Below are positions 9,060-17,923 of a stretch of DNA of 64,000 bases, in pieces (position 1 is the stretch's first letter; each line of letters opens with the position of its first letter). Location: the NCBI RefSeq assembly GCF_947504215.1, contig NZ_CANNGO010000001.1:744001-808000 (forward strand). The letters are read 5' to 3'. This DNA comes from an uncultured Ruegeria sp. GTDB lineage: Bacteria > Pseudomonadota > Alphaproteobacteria > Rhodobacterales > Rhodobacteraceae. Made by a program: the position numbers and the translations under genes. A model generated the notes under the pieces. The model did not search any database, was not told the DNA's origin, and saw nothing but the letters and a program-made list of their open reading frames with translations.

Positions 9060-9770
9060 ATGAAAGACGACGCCAAATCACGCAAAGACCGGTTGAGGGA
9101 TCACCTGAAGGTCTCAATCTTAACTCTAAGCTTGCGGCCCGGCGCAGATCTGGACGAGGCGGATTTGTCTGATGCGTTTGGATTGTCCCGCACCCCCTTA
9201 CGCGAAGTATTCCGCCAGTTGGCAGGTGAGGGTTACCTGGACCTGCGAACCAACCGCAGCGCCCGCGTGTCCGAGATGTCCTACACCACGCTGCGCGACT
9301 TCTTTCTGGCAGCACCGATGATCTATGGCGCGATTTTGCGGTTGGCGGCCCTTAATGCGACGCCCGCGCAGATTGCGGACCTCAAAGCCGCACAGGAGAC
9401 GTTCAAGGCGGCATTGAGATCCGGGTCTGGCGCGGACCGGGCGCTGGCCAATAATCGTTTTCACGAAGTCACCGGTGAGATGTCGGGCAATGTATACCTA
9501 CTGCCCTCGTTCAACCGGTTGCTGATCGACCATGCCCGGATAGGCATGACATTCTATCGCCCGCAAGGTGCTCAGATGTCTGAAAACCTGTCGGTGGCCA
9601 GTCAGCAGCACGAGGCCATCATCGCCGCAATCGAGGCGCGCGATGACGCAGCAGCGGCGCAACTTGCCGAAGATCATTGGAACCTGTCGCGCGATCAGAT
9701 CGAGCTTTTCGTGATGCCAGACGCACTGGATGTACCGATGGGCGCCCCGCCCCGGTCGAAACCTGCATGA
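9060..9770 (+). CDS. GntR family transcriptional regulator, FCD domain
   Basis: A 236-residue regulator. Residues about 10-75 form the winged helix-turn-helix (RDHLKVSILTLSLRPGADL, then the recognition segment AFGLSRTPLREVFRQLAGEGYL); the rest is the all-helical FCD ligand domain, with a His/Asp metal-site pattern in NNRFHEVTGEMSGN and ASQQHEAIIAAIEARD. It stops 8 bases before the DHDPS-family gene and so is the first gene of that operon. It is likely a repressor relieved by a pathway acid such as a hydroxyproline derivative (inference). Confidence 0.9.
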   Translation: MKDDAKSRKDRLRDHLKVSILTLSLRPGADLDEADLSDAFGLSRTPLREVFRQLAGEGYLDLRTNRSARVSEMSYTTLRDFFLAAPMIYGAILRLAALNATPAQIADLKAAQETFKAALRSGSGADRALANNRFHEVTGEMSGNVYLLPSFNRLLIDHARIGMTFYRPQGAQMSENLSVASQQHEAIIAAIEARDDAAAAQLAEDHWNLSRDQIELFVMPDALDVPMGAPPRSKPA

Positions 9771-9777
9771 GGACGGA

Positions 9778-10707
9778 ATGAACCCGATATTCAGATTTGA
9801 GGGGATCTACACCCCCATCGTAACGCCGTATCACGGGGACGGCAGTGTCAACTGGGACGCCCTGTCCGAGGTAATCGAGTACCTGATTGAAAACGGTGTC
9901 CATGGGATGATCTCAGGCGGGTCCACCGGTGAGAACTATGCCCAGACCGTGGTTGAGCGTCTGGAACTGGCCCGGTTCACCTATGATCATCTGCAGGGGC
10001 GTTTGCCTTTGGTGGTTGGGACCGGAGCGATGCTGACGCCGGATTCAATCGCGCTGGCCGCAGGCGCGCGCGAAATCGGTGCTGATGCGATCTTGTTGGC
10101 CAGCCCGCCCTATTCGGTCCCGACCGACCGGGAAAACGCCCTGAATGCACTGGCCATCGACAAGGCCGCAGACCTGCCGGTGATGCTGTACAACTATCCG
10201 CATCGCACCGGCACAATGATGGGTGAGGAATTCCTTGACCGCGTTGGGCGCAGTCGAAATTTCTGCGGCATCAAGGAAAGCTCGGGCGACATCAATCGGG
10301 TGCATCTGCTGGCGCGAGACTATCCGCATATCCAACTGGGCTGCGGCATGGACGATCAAGCCTTGGAGTTCTTTGCTTGGGGCGCGCCATTCTGGGTCTG
10401 CGGCGGATCAAACTTTCTGCCCGCCGAACATGTGGCACTTTATCAGGCCTGCGTGATCGAGGGCAACTTTGCCAAGGGCCGTCGGATCATGTCTGCGATG
10501 ATGCCGCTGATGCGGGTGTTGGAACAGGGCGGCAAGTTCATCCAGACGATCAAGCATGGCGTGACCATGAACGGGATCGACGCAGGCGCAATGCGACCTC
10601 CGCTGAAAGGCCTGAACAAGGACGACAAGCGCGCGCTGGAACAGGTGACGCGCGTGCTGAAAAAGACAATCGCCGACATCGTGGCTGAAAATAGGATTGG
10701 GGGGTAA
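9778..10707 (+). CDS. Dihydrodipicolinate synthase family protein (probable pyrroline-hydroxycarboxylate deaminase)
   Basis: A 309-residue class-I-aldolase-fold enzyme. Family landmarks are YTPIVTPY, the carboxylate-binding GGSTGEN (about residues 47-53), the proton-relay Tyr in LYNYPHRTG and the Schiff-base Lys in CGIKESSGD. ATG 9778 has a GAGGA site 5 bases upstream. It is not expected to be DapA: it lies with an aldehyde dehydrogenase and an FAD amine oxidase, the trio used to convert cis-4-hydroxy-D-proline to 2-oxoglutarate (oxidase, deaminase, semialdehyde dehydrogenase). Deamination of 1-pyrroline-4-hydroxy-2-carboxylate is therefore the best guess; a sugar-acid aldolase or dehydratase is the alternative. 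Confidence 0.85.
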   Translation: MNPIFRFEGIYTPIVTPYHGDGSVNWDALSEVIEYLIENGVHGMISGGSTGENYAQTVVERLELARFTYDHLQGRLPLVVGTGAMLTPDSIALAAGAREIGADAILLASPPYSVPTDRENALNALAIDKAADLPVMLYNYPHRTGTMMGEEFLDRVGRSRNFCGIKESSGDINRVHLLARDYPHIQLGCGMDDQALEFFAWGAPFWVCGGSNFLPAEHVALYQACVIEGNFAKGRRIMSAMMPLMRVLEQGGKFIQTIKHGVTMNGIDAGAMRPPLKGLNKDDKRALEQVTRVLKKTIADIVAENRIGG

Positions 10708-10712
10708 GAGAA

Positions 10713-12209
10713 ATGGATCTGCTGACACAGGACGAATACAAATCCATCGCTGCGGGCCTTGAATTGCCGACCGGAGCCTTCATAGACGGGGCGTACCGCC
10801 CGGCGATCTCGGGGCAGGTTTTTGAAACAGTAAACCCTGCAACCGGCGATAAGCTGGCCGATATCGCATCCTGCGGTGCGGCGGACGTAGATTCCGCGGT
10901 CGAAAAGGCGCGCGCGGCATTTGACGATGGGCGTTGGTCGAAGTTGCACCCATCTGATCGCAAGGACGTGCTGATCCGGCTGTGCAAACTGATAACCCGC
11001 AATGCCCGCGAACTGGCGGTGATGGAGAGCATCGACAGCGGTAAGACCATCTATGACTGCGAGACCGCGGATGTGCCCGAGACCATTCATTGTCTGAAAT
11101 GGCACGCTGAAGCGATCGACAAGATCTATGATCAGGTTTCGCCTGCCAGCGATGATCATATCGCCATGGTGGTTCGCGAACCCATTGGTGTCGTGGGGCT
11201 GGTGCTGCCGTGGAACTTTCCGCTGCTGATGCTGGCCTGGAAAATCGGGCCAGCACTGGCCGCCGGATGTTCCGTCGTGGTGAAACCTGCGACGGAAACC
11301 TCGCTAACGGCCCTGCGGGTGGCTGAACTGGCGATGGAAGCGGGCCTGCCGCGCGGCGTATTGAACATCGTGCCAGGTGGCGGCGCTGAGGTGGGCGAAC
11401 CCATCGGTCGGCATATGGATATCGACATGGTGTCGTTCACCGGCTCGACCGTCACCGGCAAGAGGTTCCTCAGCTATTCGGCGGAAAGCAATGCCAAGGA
11501 AGTTGTGCTTGAGATGGGCGGCAAAAACCCGGCCATCGTTATGGAGGATGCAGAGAACCTGGATCGTGTCGCGCAGCATGTGGTGAATGGGGCGTTCTGG
11601 AACATGGGCGAAAACTGCTCGGCCTCATCGCGCTTGATCCTCCATAAAGATGTGAAGGCCGAGCTGCTACAACGGATCGCGCACCATACAAAGCAGTGGC
11701 ATATAGGCGACCCACTGGACCCGGAAACCCGCATGGGCGCGCTGGTCAGCGACGGGCATTACAACAAGGTTTGCGGCTATCTTGAGCAGGCCGAAAACGT
11801 GGTGATTGGCGGCAAGGCGGAAAGGGGATGTGTCGAGGCAACGGTGGTCGAAGTACCAGGCAACGACTCCAAGCTCGCGCGAGAAGAGATCTTTGGCCCT
11901 GTCTTGTCGGTGATCGAAGTGTCGGGATTTGATGAGGCCATTAAAATCGCGAATGACACTGACTATGGGCTTTGCGCCTCGATCTTCACGGCAAATGCAA
12001 AGCGCGCAATCCGTGGGGCCCGTGCGATCCGCGCAGGAACGGTTACGGTGAACAGCTTTGGCGAAGGTGACATCACTACGCCCTTTGGGGGCTACAAACA
12101 ATCAGGTTTTGGCGGGCGGGACAATTCGCTTCACGCGCACGACCAGTACACCCAGTTGAAAACCATCTGGATCGATCTGGCGGATGATTCGGATGAGGCA
12201 GTGGATTGA
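10713..12209 (+). CDS. Aldehyde dehydrogenase (NAD(P)+), candidate 2-oxoglutarate semialdehyde dehydrogenase
   Basis: A 498-residue ALDH-superfamily enzyme. The cofactor fold is shown by PWNFPLLM and VKPATETSL, then FTGSTVTGK; the general-base Glu is in LEMGGKNP and the catalytic Cys in NMGENCSASSRL (about residue 303). It resembles gamma-glutamyl-aminobutyraldehyde/betaine-aldehyde dehydrogenases in length. In context it would oxidise the semialdehyde released by the lyase encoded 5 bases upstream to a dicarboxylate. It overlaps the next gene by four bases (TTGA). Confidence 0.92.
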   Translation: MDLLTQDEYKSIAAGLELPTGAFIDGAYRPAISGQVFETVNPATGDKLADIASCGAADVDSAVEKARAAFDDGRWSKLHPSDRKDVLIRLCKLITRNARELAVMESIDSGKTIYDCETADVPETIHCLKWHAEAIDKIYDQVSPASDDHIAMVVREPIGVVGLVLPWNFPLLMLAWKIGPALAAGCSVVVKPATETSLTALRVAELAMEAGLPRGVLNIVPGGGAEVGEPIGRHMDIDMVSFTGSTVTGKRFLSYSAESNAKEVVLEMGGKNPAIVMEDAENLDRVAQHVVNGAFWNMGENCSASSRLILHKDVKAELLQRIAHHTKQWHIGDPLDPETRMGALVSDGHYNKVCGYLEQAENVVIGGKAERGCVEATVVEVPGNDSKLAREEIFGPVLSVIEVSGFDEAIKIANDTDYGLCASIFTANAKRAIRGARAIRAGTVTVNSFGEGDITTPFGGYKQSGFGGRDNSLHAHDQYTQLKTIWIDLADDSDEAVD

Positions 12210-13546
12210 CACGATTCACCGCCAAACGCCTGCCCCGGCAAACCGGTCCAGCAGGGTGGAACGCCATCCTGCCGCCGCAGACGCCACTGCCAGAGCTGGA
12301 CCAGGACCTGACAGCCGATATCACAATTGTCGGCGGTGGGTTTGCGGGGCTTTCAGCAGCACGGCGATTGCATCAACTTGATCCGTCCCTGAAGATTGTC
12401 TTGCTAGAGGCGGGTCGCTTTGCCGAGGGGTCTGCCGGTCGCAACTCTGGCTTCATGATTGACCTGCCGCATGATCTGGCATCCGACAATTATGCAGGTG
12501 ATGGGCTTGACGCGGATCGGGCGATGATCGCCCTGAACCGGCAAGCCATTGCCTTTGCAACCGACATCGCCGCCGAGTGCGAGCTTCCACAGGAAGCGTT
12601 CGATCCCTGCGGCAAGTTCAATGTCGCTGCCACACGGGGCGGAGACGCCAATAACCGTGACTTTGCCGCACATCTGAACCGCTTGGGTGAACCGCATACC
12701 CTGTATGACCGGCAACAAATACAACAGATCACGGGCAGCCCGCACTACACCTCAGGCCTATATGCGCCCGGCACGGTCATGATCCAACCTGCCGCCTATA
12801 CTCGGGCACTGTCGTCACGTCTGGCCGGACAGGTCAACTTGTTCGAACAGTCGCCCGTCACCGGGTTTGAACAGCAAGGCACCGGATGGTTGGTCAACAC
12901 ACCCAAAGCGCGCGTTGCCACGGGGCGGATCGTTCTGGCCAATAACGGTCATATCGAAAGCTTTGGATTCTTCCCCAGGCAGTTGATGCATATCTGCTTG
13001 TATGCCTCGCTCAGCGAACCCCTAAGGGCGGATCAGATCAAGGCGCTGGGGGGACAACCGCGTTGGGCGGTAACGCCTGCTGATCCGATGGGAACGTCTG
13101 TGCGGCGTGTCTCGGGCAGTTACGGTGACCGCATTCTGATCCGCACCTGTTCCAGCTTTCACCCGACGATTGAAACCAGCCAGATGCGACTGCGCAACGC
13201 AGGCTGGGTGCATGATCGCAAGTTCCGTGAACGGTTCCCGAACCTGCCAGGGGTTCAGATGGAACATCGCTGGGCCGGGATGCTTTGCCTCAGCCGCAAT
13301 GGCTCTTCGGCGTTCGGGGAACTTGAAAGCGGCGTCTATTCCGCTTGTTGCCAGAACGGTCTGGGGATCGCGCGGGGTACCTTACAGGGTATGGGGATTG
13401 CAGAGTTGATCCAAAAAGGCGGGTCTGAGATTGCCGATCACTTTCTGGCACAGCCTGACCTGCCGCGACTGCCGCCCGAGCCCTTCGCCTCGCTTGGGGC
13501 GAACAGCTATCTGATCTGGAAGGAATGGCGATCCGGCAAAGAGTGA
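12206..13546 (+). CDS. FAD-dependent amine/amino-acid oxidase (DAO superfamily)
   Basis: A 446-residue flavoprotein of the D-amino-acid-oxidase/gamma-glutamylputrescine-oxidase type. The dinucleotide motif VGGGFAGLSAARRL lies at about residues 42-55 after a leader, with LLEAGRFAEGSAGRNSG following. The start is TTG, overlapping the ALDH stop (TTGA), so translation is coupled. In the proposed pathway it would either oxidise a D-configured (hydroxy)proline or remove the last N-methyl group of an N-methylproline. The precise substrate cannot be read from the sequence. Confidence 0.85.
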   Translation: MTRFTAKRLPRQTGPAGWNAILPPQTPLPELDQDLTADITIVGGGFAGLSAARRLHQLDPSLKIVLLEAGRFAEGSAGRNSGFMIDLPHDLASDNYAGDGLDADRAMIALNRQAIAFATDIAAECELPQEAFDPCGKFNVAATRGGDANNRDFAAHLNRLGEPHTLYDRQQIQQITGSPHYTSGLYAPGTVMIQPAAYTRALSSRLAGQVNLFEQSPVTGFEQQGTGWLVNTPKARVATGRIVLANNGHIESFGFFPRQLMHICLYASLSEPLRADQIKALGGQPRWAVTPADPMGTSVRRVSGSYGDRILIRTCSSFHPTIETSQMRLRNAGWVHDRKFRERFPNLPGVQMEHRWAGMLCLSRNGSSAFGELESGVYSACCQNGLGIARGTLQGMGIAELIQKGGSEIADHFLAQPDLPRLPPEPFASLGANSYLIWKEWRSGKE

Positions 13547-13555
13547 AGCTGCCAT

Positions 13556-14287
13556 TCAGGGCAGGCTGAGCTTTGCCATACGTCCGCCATCAACCGTGTA
13601 AATCTGGCCGGTGATGAACGCCGCATCATCTGACGACAGAAAGGCCACCAGTGCCGCGACATCGTCGGGCGAGCCGGTACGGGCGACGGGATGGATGCGT
13701 CCAATTTCTTGGCGGAATGCGTCAGGGTCCGGCATTGACGCAATGAACTCCATATTGAGTTCGGTGTCGATCCACCCAGGGGCGACCGCGTTACACCGGA
13801 TACCTTCCGCACCGTGATCCACTGCAACTGCGCGGGTAAACCCGTGCAACCCTGCTTTGGAGGCGCAATAGGCCGCATGTCTGGGGTTGCTGCCCAGCCC
13901 TTCGATCGAGCCTATATTGACAATGTTTCCTCGGGTTTGCCGCAGGTGAGGCAGCGCGGCTTTGGTTAGCAAAAAAGGCGCCGTCAGGTTGACCGTCAGA
14001 TTGCGCTGCCAGTCTTCAAGGCCGATGTCTTCGACCAACGCCTCCTGCATCATGCCAGCGTTATTGACCAGAATGTCCAGATGCCCTGCCCTGTCGACTA
14101 CACTTGAGACGATCTGATCCGGGCTGTCCGGGTCACCGAGGTCAGCCTCGATCCCTTCGAACCTCGGGTCTGCCCCGCGTTGGGCGGTGAAGACGCGCGC
14201 GCCTTCGTTTTGCAACCGCTCGGCTATGGCCCGCCCGATGCCGCTGCGTCCGCCGGTGACCAGCGCCGTTTTGCCCTCGAACCGCAT
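13556..14287 (-). CDS. SDR family oxidoreductase
   Basis: A classical short-chain dehydrogenase/reductase of about 243 residues: cofactor loop TGGRSGIGRAIA, NNAG, the catalytic YCASK (Tyr-x3-Lys) and the PGWIDTEL substrate loop. Probably NAD(H)-dependent with a hydroxy/oxo substrate. ATGATG gives two starts; the second at 14287 overlaps the stop of the upstream SDR (TGA). The two SDRs are paired and convergent with the FAD oxidase gene. Confidence 0.9.
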   Translation of the reverse strand: MRFEGKTALVTGGRSGIGRAIAERLQNEGARVFTAQRGADPRFEGIEADLGDPDSPDQIVSSVVDRAGHLDILVNNAGMMQEALVEDIGLEDWQRNLTVNLTAPFLLTKAALPHLRQTRGNIVNIGSIEGLGSNPRHAAYCASKAGLHGFTRAVAVDHGAEGIRCNAVAPGWIDTELNMEFIASMPDPDAFRQEIGRIHPVARTGSPDDVAALVAFLSSDDAAFITGQIYTVDGGRMAKLSLP

Positions 14288-15018
14288 CATGACACGGGTT
14301 TTCCGCCATTGACCTCAATCAGAGCGCCACAAACATAGCGGGATGCATCCGAGACCAGAAACATCACGACATCCGCGATGTCCTCAGGCTCGGCAATACG
14401 CCCAAGTGGAACGGTTTCCCCGAGCGATGCGATGGCTGACTCCGGGTCAAACCCGCGGTTTTCAAACCCCGAACGCAACATCGGTGTGTTCACTTCATTT
14501 GGGCAGACGGCGTTGATGCGAATACCCTGATGCGCGTGGTCCATTCCCATGCATTGGGTCAGTGACGCAATCGCAGCCTTTGTCATGCAATAGAGCGCGT
14601 GATTTGGGCCGGGGCGAAGACCCCAGCAGGATGCCGTATTGACGATAACCCCTCCGCCAGTGTCGGCTAAAATCGGGATCGCGGCGCGGCAAATGCGAAA
14701 CGGGGCTTCGACATTCACGCCGACGGACAGCGACCAATCTGCGTCCGATGTGTCGGCTACCGACCCTCGAGTAATGACGCCGGCATTGTTGATCACAATA
14801 TCCAGGCCACCCAGATGCGTGGCAGCCCTCTGCGGCAAGGTATTGGCGTAGTCGGCATCCAGAAGATCGCCGGGCAAGTGGGCCTCGGCCTCTATCCCAT
14901 CGACAGACCGATCTGCGACCGCGACGCGCGCACCAACTGCGCGCAATCGCTGCACAATCGATGCGCCAATGCCACCTGCGGCGCCGCTCACCAAGGCCGC
15001 CTTTCCCGTCAATTCCAT
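14287..15018 (-). CDS. SDR family oxidoreductase
   Basis: A 243-residue classical SDR with SGAAGGIGASI, NNAGVI, catalytic YCMTK and a PNEVNTPML loop. It lies 13 bases after the epimerase gene and overlaps the second SDR gene. The two SDRs share the fold but differ in substrate loop, so they probably act on successive or alternative hydroxy compounds in the same pathway. The assignment beyond SDR is open. Confidence 0.9.
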   Translation of the reverse strand: MELTGKAALVSGAAGGIGASIVQRLRAVGARVAVADRSVDGIEAEAHLPGDLLDADYANTLPQRAATHLGGLDIVINNAGVITRGSVADTSDADWSLSVGVNVEAPFRICRAAIPILADTGGGVIVNTASCWGLRPGPNHALYCMTKAAIASLTQCMGMDHAHQGIRINAVCPNEVNTPMLRSGFENRGFDPESAIASLGETVPLGRIAEPEDIADVVMFLVSDASRYVCGALIEVNGGKPVS

Positions 15019-15031
15019 CTAGCCCCCCCTT

Positions 15032-16135
15032 TCAGAAAGACGCGGCAGGCGCGCCAAACACGCTTTCATCCGGCAAGACGCCCAAACCCGGGCCCGTCGG
15101 CACCACGATATGGCCCTTTTCGATCCGAATTCCGTTCTCGACGTCGTAGTTGCCGTCGATATACGGCGCGGCCAGCCAAACGCCTTCAAGCAAATCCGGG
15201 CGAACTGTGGCCCCGATATGCGTACAGGCTGCAGCGATGATATCGCCACCCCAGCTGTCATCGCAGGTGTGAGGCAAATTTCGCGCCTCGCACAGATCAC
15301 GGAATGCACGCATCGGGTGCAGCCCGCCGATCCGGGTGACTTTCATACCAAACCCATCGACCAGTCCGGTTCCCGCCGCCGAGATCACCGTGTTCAGGTT
15401 GGTACTGTTCTCATCCATATAGATGGCGTGATTCACTTGAGGCCGGATTTTTTGGAGATCCTCAACCGTGTTGCAAGGTTGTTCCATGACAAACGGTACT
15501 TCCGGACACTCTCGGCTGACCCGCAGCGCATCGCGTGTTGTCCAGTCCCGATTGCCATCCACAGCCAGACGCATGCCCGAGCCGCGGATAGCCTCCCAAA
15601 CTTTGTGGATAGTTTCGATGTCCACCTCGACCGGGCGCCCACCAACTTTCACCTGCAGACGGGGGTAGCCCTCGTCCCGTTTCTCAGCCGCGAGACGGGC
15701 GATATCGTCAGGAGCACCGACACCTGTAGCATAGTAGGACGGCACTGAGTTGGTAGCAGCGCCGCCGAGCAATGCAGAAACACTGACGCCCAGATGCTTG
15801 CCCAACAGGTCATGCGCCGCAATGTCGATTGCAGCTTTGGCATAGTTGTGCCCGTTCAGCAGCCCATCCATGTGGCGATGCAGAATTAGTGGCAGAACCT
15901 CGGCCCCGATCAGACCGCGCGCCATCTGTGACAAAGCGGCCCGGGCACCTGCCGCATGCGCCTCGGCGTAGGTCGGACCCACAGGACAGGTTTCGCCCCA
16001 TCCTATTAGGCCGTTATCCGCAACCAGCTTGACCAAGGTGGTGTCCAGCGCCCAGACTTCCGCCTTCGCCATCGTGTAGGGGCCATTCTTCACAGGTAAG
16101 TCATGGCTGTAGATGTGGATTTCTGCGATTTTCAA
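15032..16135 (-). CDS. hpbD: Enolase-superfamily 4-hydroxyproline betaine 2-epimerase (HpbD-like)
   Basis: A 367-residue mandelate-racemase/MLE-type enolase-superfamily enzyme. I start it at TTG 16135 ([15 protein letters not shown]), preceded by AGGGAT; an ATG 12 codons upstream is open. With this start the two catalytic lysines fall at residue 163 (in LQVKVGG) and 265 (in GFGMKVTR), the positions I remember for HpbD of the roseobacter Pelagibaca bermudensis, and the metal ligands at D193, E218 and D241. Much of the sequence, for example [17 protein letters not shown] and [11 protein letters not shown], also matches my memory of that enzyme. Expected reaction: 2-epimerisation of (hydroxy)proline betaine. 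The first lysine of the usual KxK is Gln. Neighbouring BCCT, methyltransferase and lyase/ALDH genes support the assignment. Confidence 0.75.
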   Translation of the reverse strand: MKIAEIHIYSHDLPVKNGPYTMAKAEVWALDTTLVKLVADNGLIGWGETCPVGPTYAEAHAAGARAALSQMARGLIGAEVLPLILHRHMDGLLNGHNYAKAAIDIAAHDLLGKHLGVSVSALLGGAATNSVPSYYATGVGAPDDIARLAAEKRDEGYPRLQVKVGGRPVEVDIETIHKVWEAIRGSGMRLAVDGNRDWTTRDALRVSRECPEVPFVMEQPCNTVEDLQKIRPQVNHAIYMDENSTNLNTVISAAGTGLVDGFGMKVTRIGGLHPMRAFRDLCEARNLPHTCDDSWGGDIIAAACTHIGATVRPDLLEGVWLAAPYIDGNYDVENGIRIEKGHIVVPTGPGLGVLPDESVFGAPAASF

Positions 16136-16206
16136 TCTTTGATCCCTGGTCCTTTTGCGCCAAAACGCCACCTAAATTGCCGGTGGCGCAGTGCCGGGCG
16201 CGTGCC

Positions 16207-17769
16207 CTAATATGTCTGGTTCAACTCATCTGCGGCCGGAATTTCCCGTTCCCGACGCGCGATATAATCCAGAAGCTCTTCGTTTTTCGCTTCGTCCAGC
16301 TTGGGTTCTTCATATTCAGCCAGAAGTTTGCGCGCGTGGTTCAGTGCACGTTCGGTGATCTCGACCTCGCCCTCAGCCGCCCATTGTTCTATGGAGTTAT
16401 TGTCGAACATCTCGGGCATGAAGAACGCGGACTGGAAATTGTCCTGAGTATGCGGATGGCCAAGATAATGCCCACCCGGCCCGACATCAGGCACCGCAGA
16501 CAGAGCCTGATCGAAGTCGCCCCAAATAGGGCCCTCGGCCATGCGGTACGCCATTGCGCATTGCTCGGCATCGACGATGAATTTGGCGGCCGAGCAGTGC
16601 ATCCCAGCCTCGTTCCAGCCAGCAGAGTGCCAGATGTAGTTCGCACCGGAATGGATAACGGCCTGCAGCGTGGTCGCCGATTCATAGCCCGCCTGAGCGT
16701 CAAAGGTCTTGGCCCCGCCCAGCGTGTTTGATGTGCGCCAGGGCACCTGGTAGTACCGCGCCATCTGCCCGATCATGAAATTCATCAGGCTGATCTCGGG
16801 CGTGCCCGCCATGGGTGCGCCGGATTTCATTGACACGGTAGACAGGTAATGACCATAGATCGCAGGGGCGCCTTTGCGGATCACTTGCGTGTAGGCCAGC
16901 GCGCTCAGCGCTTCGGCATTCAGTTGGGCAATGGTGGCTGGCACGCTGGCCGGTGTATTGGCACCGCCCAACACGAAGGGCGAGCAGAGGACCGGTTGGT
17001 TGCGGCGGCAGAAGGCCCGCATTGCGCCCAGCATGGTCTCGTCCCACACCAGGGGCGAATTGCCATTGCAATTGCCGGTTGTGACGGCATGATTTTCAAG
17101 GAAGTCCGCACCAAACAGTATCGCGCACATGTCCAACACGTCCTCGGCATTCTTCGGCGAGGTGGTCATGCCCATAAAGGTCTTGTCCGAATGTTTCATC
17201 GACGAATAGGTGATCCGCAGGTGGCGCTGGCTGATCGGATGATCATAAGGTTCCACGATGTGGTGCGCCGAAGAATGCAAGGCTGGCATCATGTGGCTAA
17301 GCTTGTGGAACATGGCCAGATCATCCAACGTCGGATTGCGACGCACATCGTCCAGATCCCGCAGGAAAGGCGCACCAGTCATCGGCACGAAGATCGAGTG
17401 TTTGCCACCCAGCCGCAGGTTCTTTTTCGGATTGCGCGCATGATAGGTGAAGTCCGAAGGAATCGTGGCGATCAGGTCCCGCACCATGCCACGATCGAGA
17501 TACACCAGCTCACCCTCTACCTTAGCCCCGGCCCGTTTCCAATCTTCCAAGGCGATCGCATCGCGGAACTGGACGCCCACATTTTCGAGAATGTCCATCG
17601 AGGCGTTGTCAATCCGCTCAACCTGGCTTCCGTCCATCACTTCGCACAGCGGTATTGCGCGGGTCAGGCCCGGCAGCATGTCAAAGTTCGGTGCGGTGCG
17701 CATGGCGCGGCGGGCGGAACGTCCACCTGATCTGGTTGGTGTGCGGATATTCAAAAGGCGATCCTCCAT
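16207..17769 (-). CDS. Trimethylamine methyltransferase (MttB) family protein, non-pyrrolysine
   Basis: A 520-residue TIM-barrel methyltransferase of the MttB superfamily, recognised by DILENVGVQFRD, DLDDVRRNPTLDD, VTTGNCNGNSPL, AGTPEISLMN, DAQAGYESATTLQ and VGPGGHYLGHPHT. It is one uninterrupted frame without an in-frame TAG, so it belongs to the group lacking pyrrolysine, of which MtgB (glycine betaine) and MtpB (proline betaine) demethylate quaternary amines to a corrinoid protein. Proline or hydroxyproline betaine is the likely substrate given the adjacent epimerase. No corrinoid carrier or corrinoid-to-THF methyltransferase gene lies in the window, so these must be elsewhere if the reaction is corrinoid-dependent. 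Confidence 0.88.
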   Translation of the reverse strand: MEDRLLNIRTPTRSGGRSARRAMRTAPNFDMLPGLTRAIPLCEVMDGSQVERIDNASMDILENVGVQFRDAIALEDWKRAGAKVEGELVYLDRGMVRDLIATIPSDFTYHARNPKKNLRLGGKHSIFVPMTGAPFLRDLDDVRRNPTLDDLAMFHKLSHMMPALHSSAHHIVEPYDHPISQRHLRITYSSMKHSDKTFMGMTTSPKNAEDVLDMCAILFGADFLENHAVTTGNCNGNSPLVWDETMLGAMRAFCRRNQPVLCSPFVLGGANTPASVPATIAQLNAEALSALAYTQVIRKGAPAIYGHYLSTVSMKSGAPMAGTPEISLMNFMIGQMARYYQVPWRTSNTLGGAKTFDAQAGYESATTLQAVIHSGANYIWHSAGWNEAGMHCSAAKFIVDAEQCAMAYRMAEGPIWGDFDQALSAVPDVGPGGHYLGHPHTQDNFQSAFFMPEMFDNNSIEQWAAEGEVEITERALNHARKLLAEYEEPKLDEAKNEELLDYIARREREIPAADELNQTY

Positions 17770-17870
17770 CTTATGATTAACTGTGAAGGATTCGAAGCTC
17801 GATCACCTCTCTGATTGCGATATGTGTTTGCAAGAAGCGACACGACGTTACAGAGGGTCGCCAATGCGAA

Positions 17871-17896
17871 AAGCGCCGCCCAAAAGGGCGGCGCTT
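17871..17896 (-). terminator. Strong hairpin after the BCCT gene
   Basis: A perfect 11-bp stem, AAGCGCCGCCC (17871-17881) facing GGGCGGCGCTT (17886-17896), with a 4-base loop. It lies 28 bases beyond the BCCT stop on the minus strand and is followed there by TTCGCATT, so it can act as a Rho-independent terminator between the transporter and the methyltransferase gene. Confidence 0.7.
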
Positions 17897-17923
17897 CGGT
17901 CATTTTCTTGTCAGGCCTTGGCT

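Noticed and set aside
9778..10707. dapA (lysine synthesis)
   Set aside because: The fold is shared, but the operon with oxidase and aldehyde dehydrogenase under a GntR regulator points to catabolism.
16849..17730. 293-codon antisense frame in the MttB-type gene
   Set aside because: Shadow of the methyltransferase; no family features.
16207..17769. Pyrrolysine-containing MttB
   Set aside because: The frame has no in-frame TAG and is continuous, so it is of the non-pyrrolysine group.
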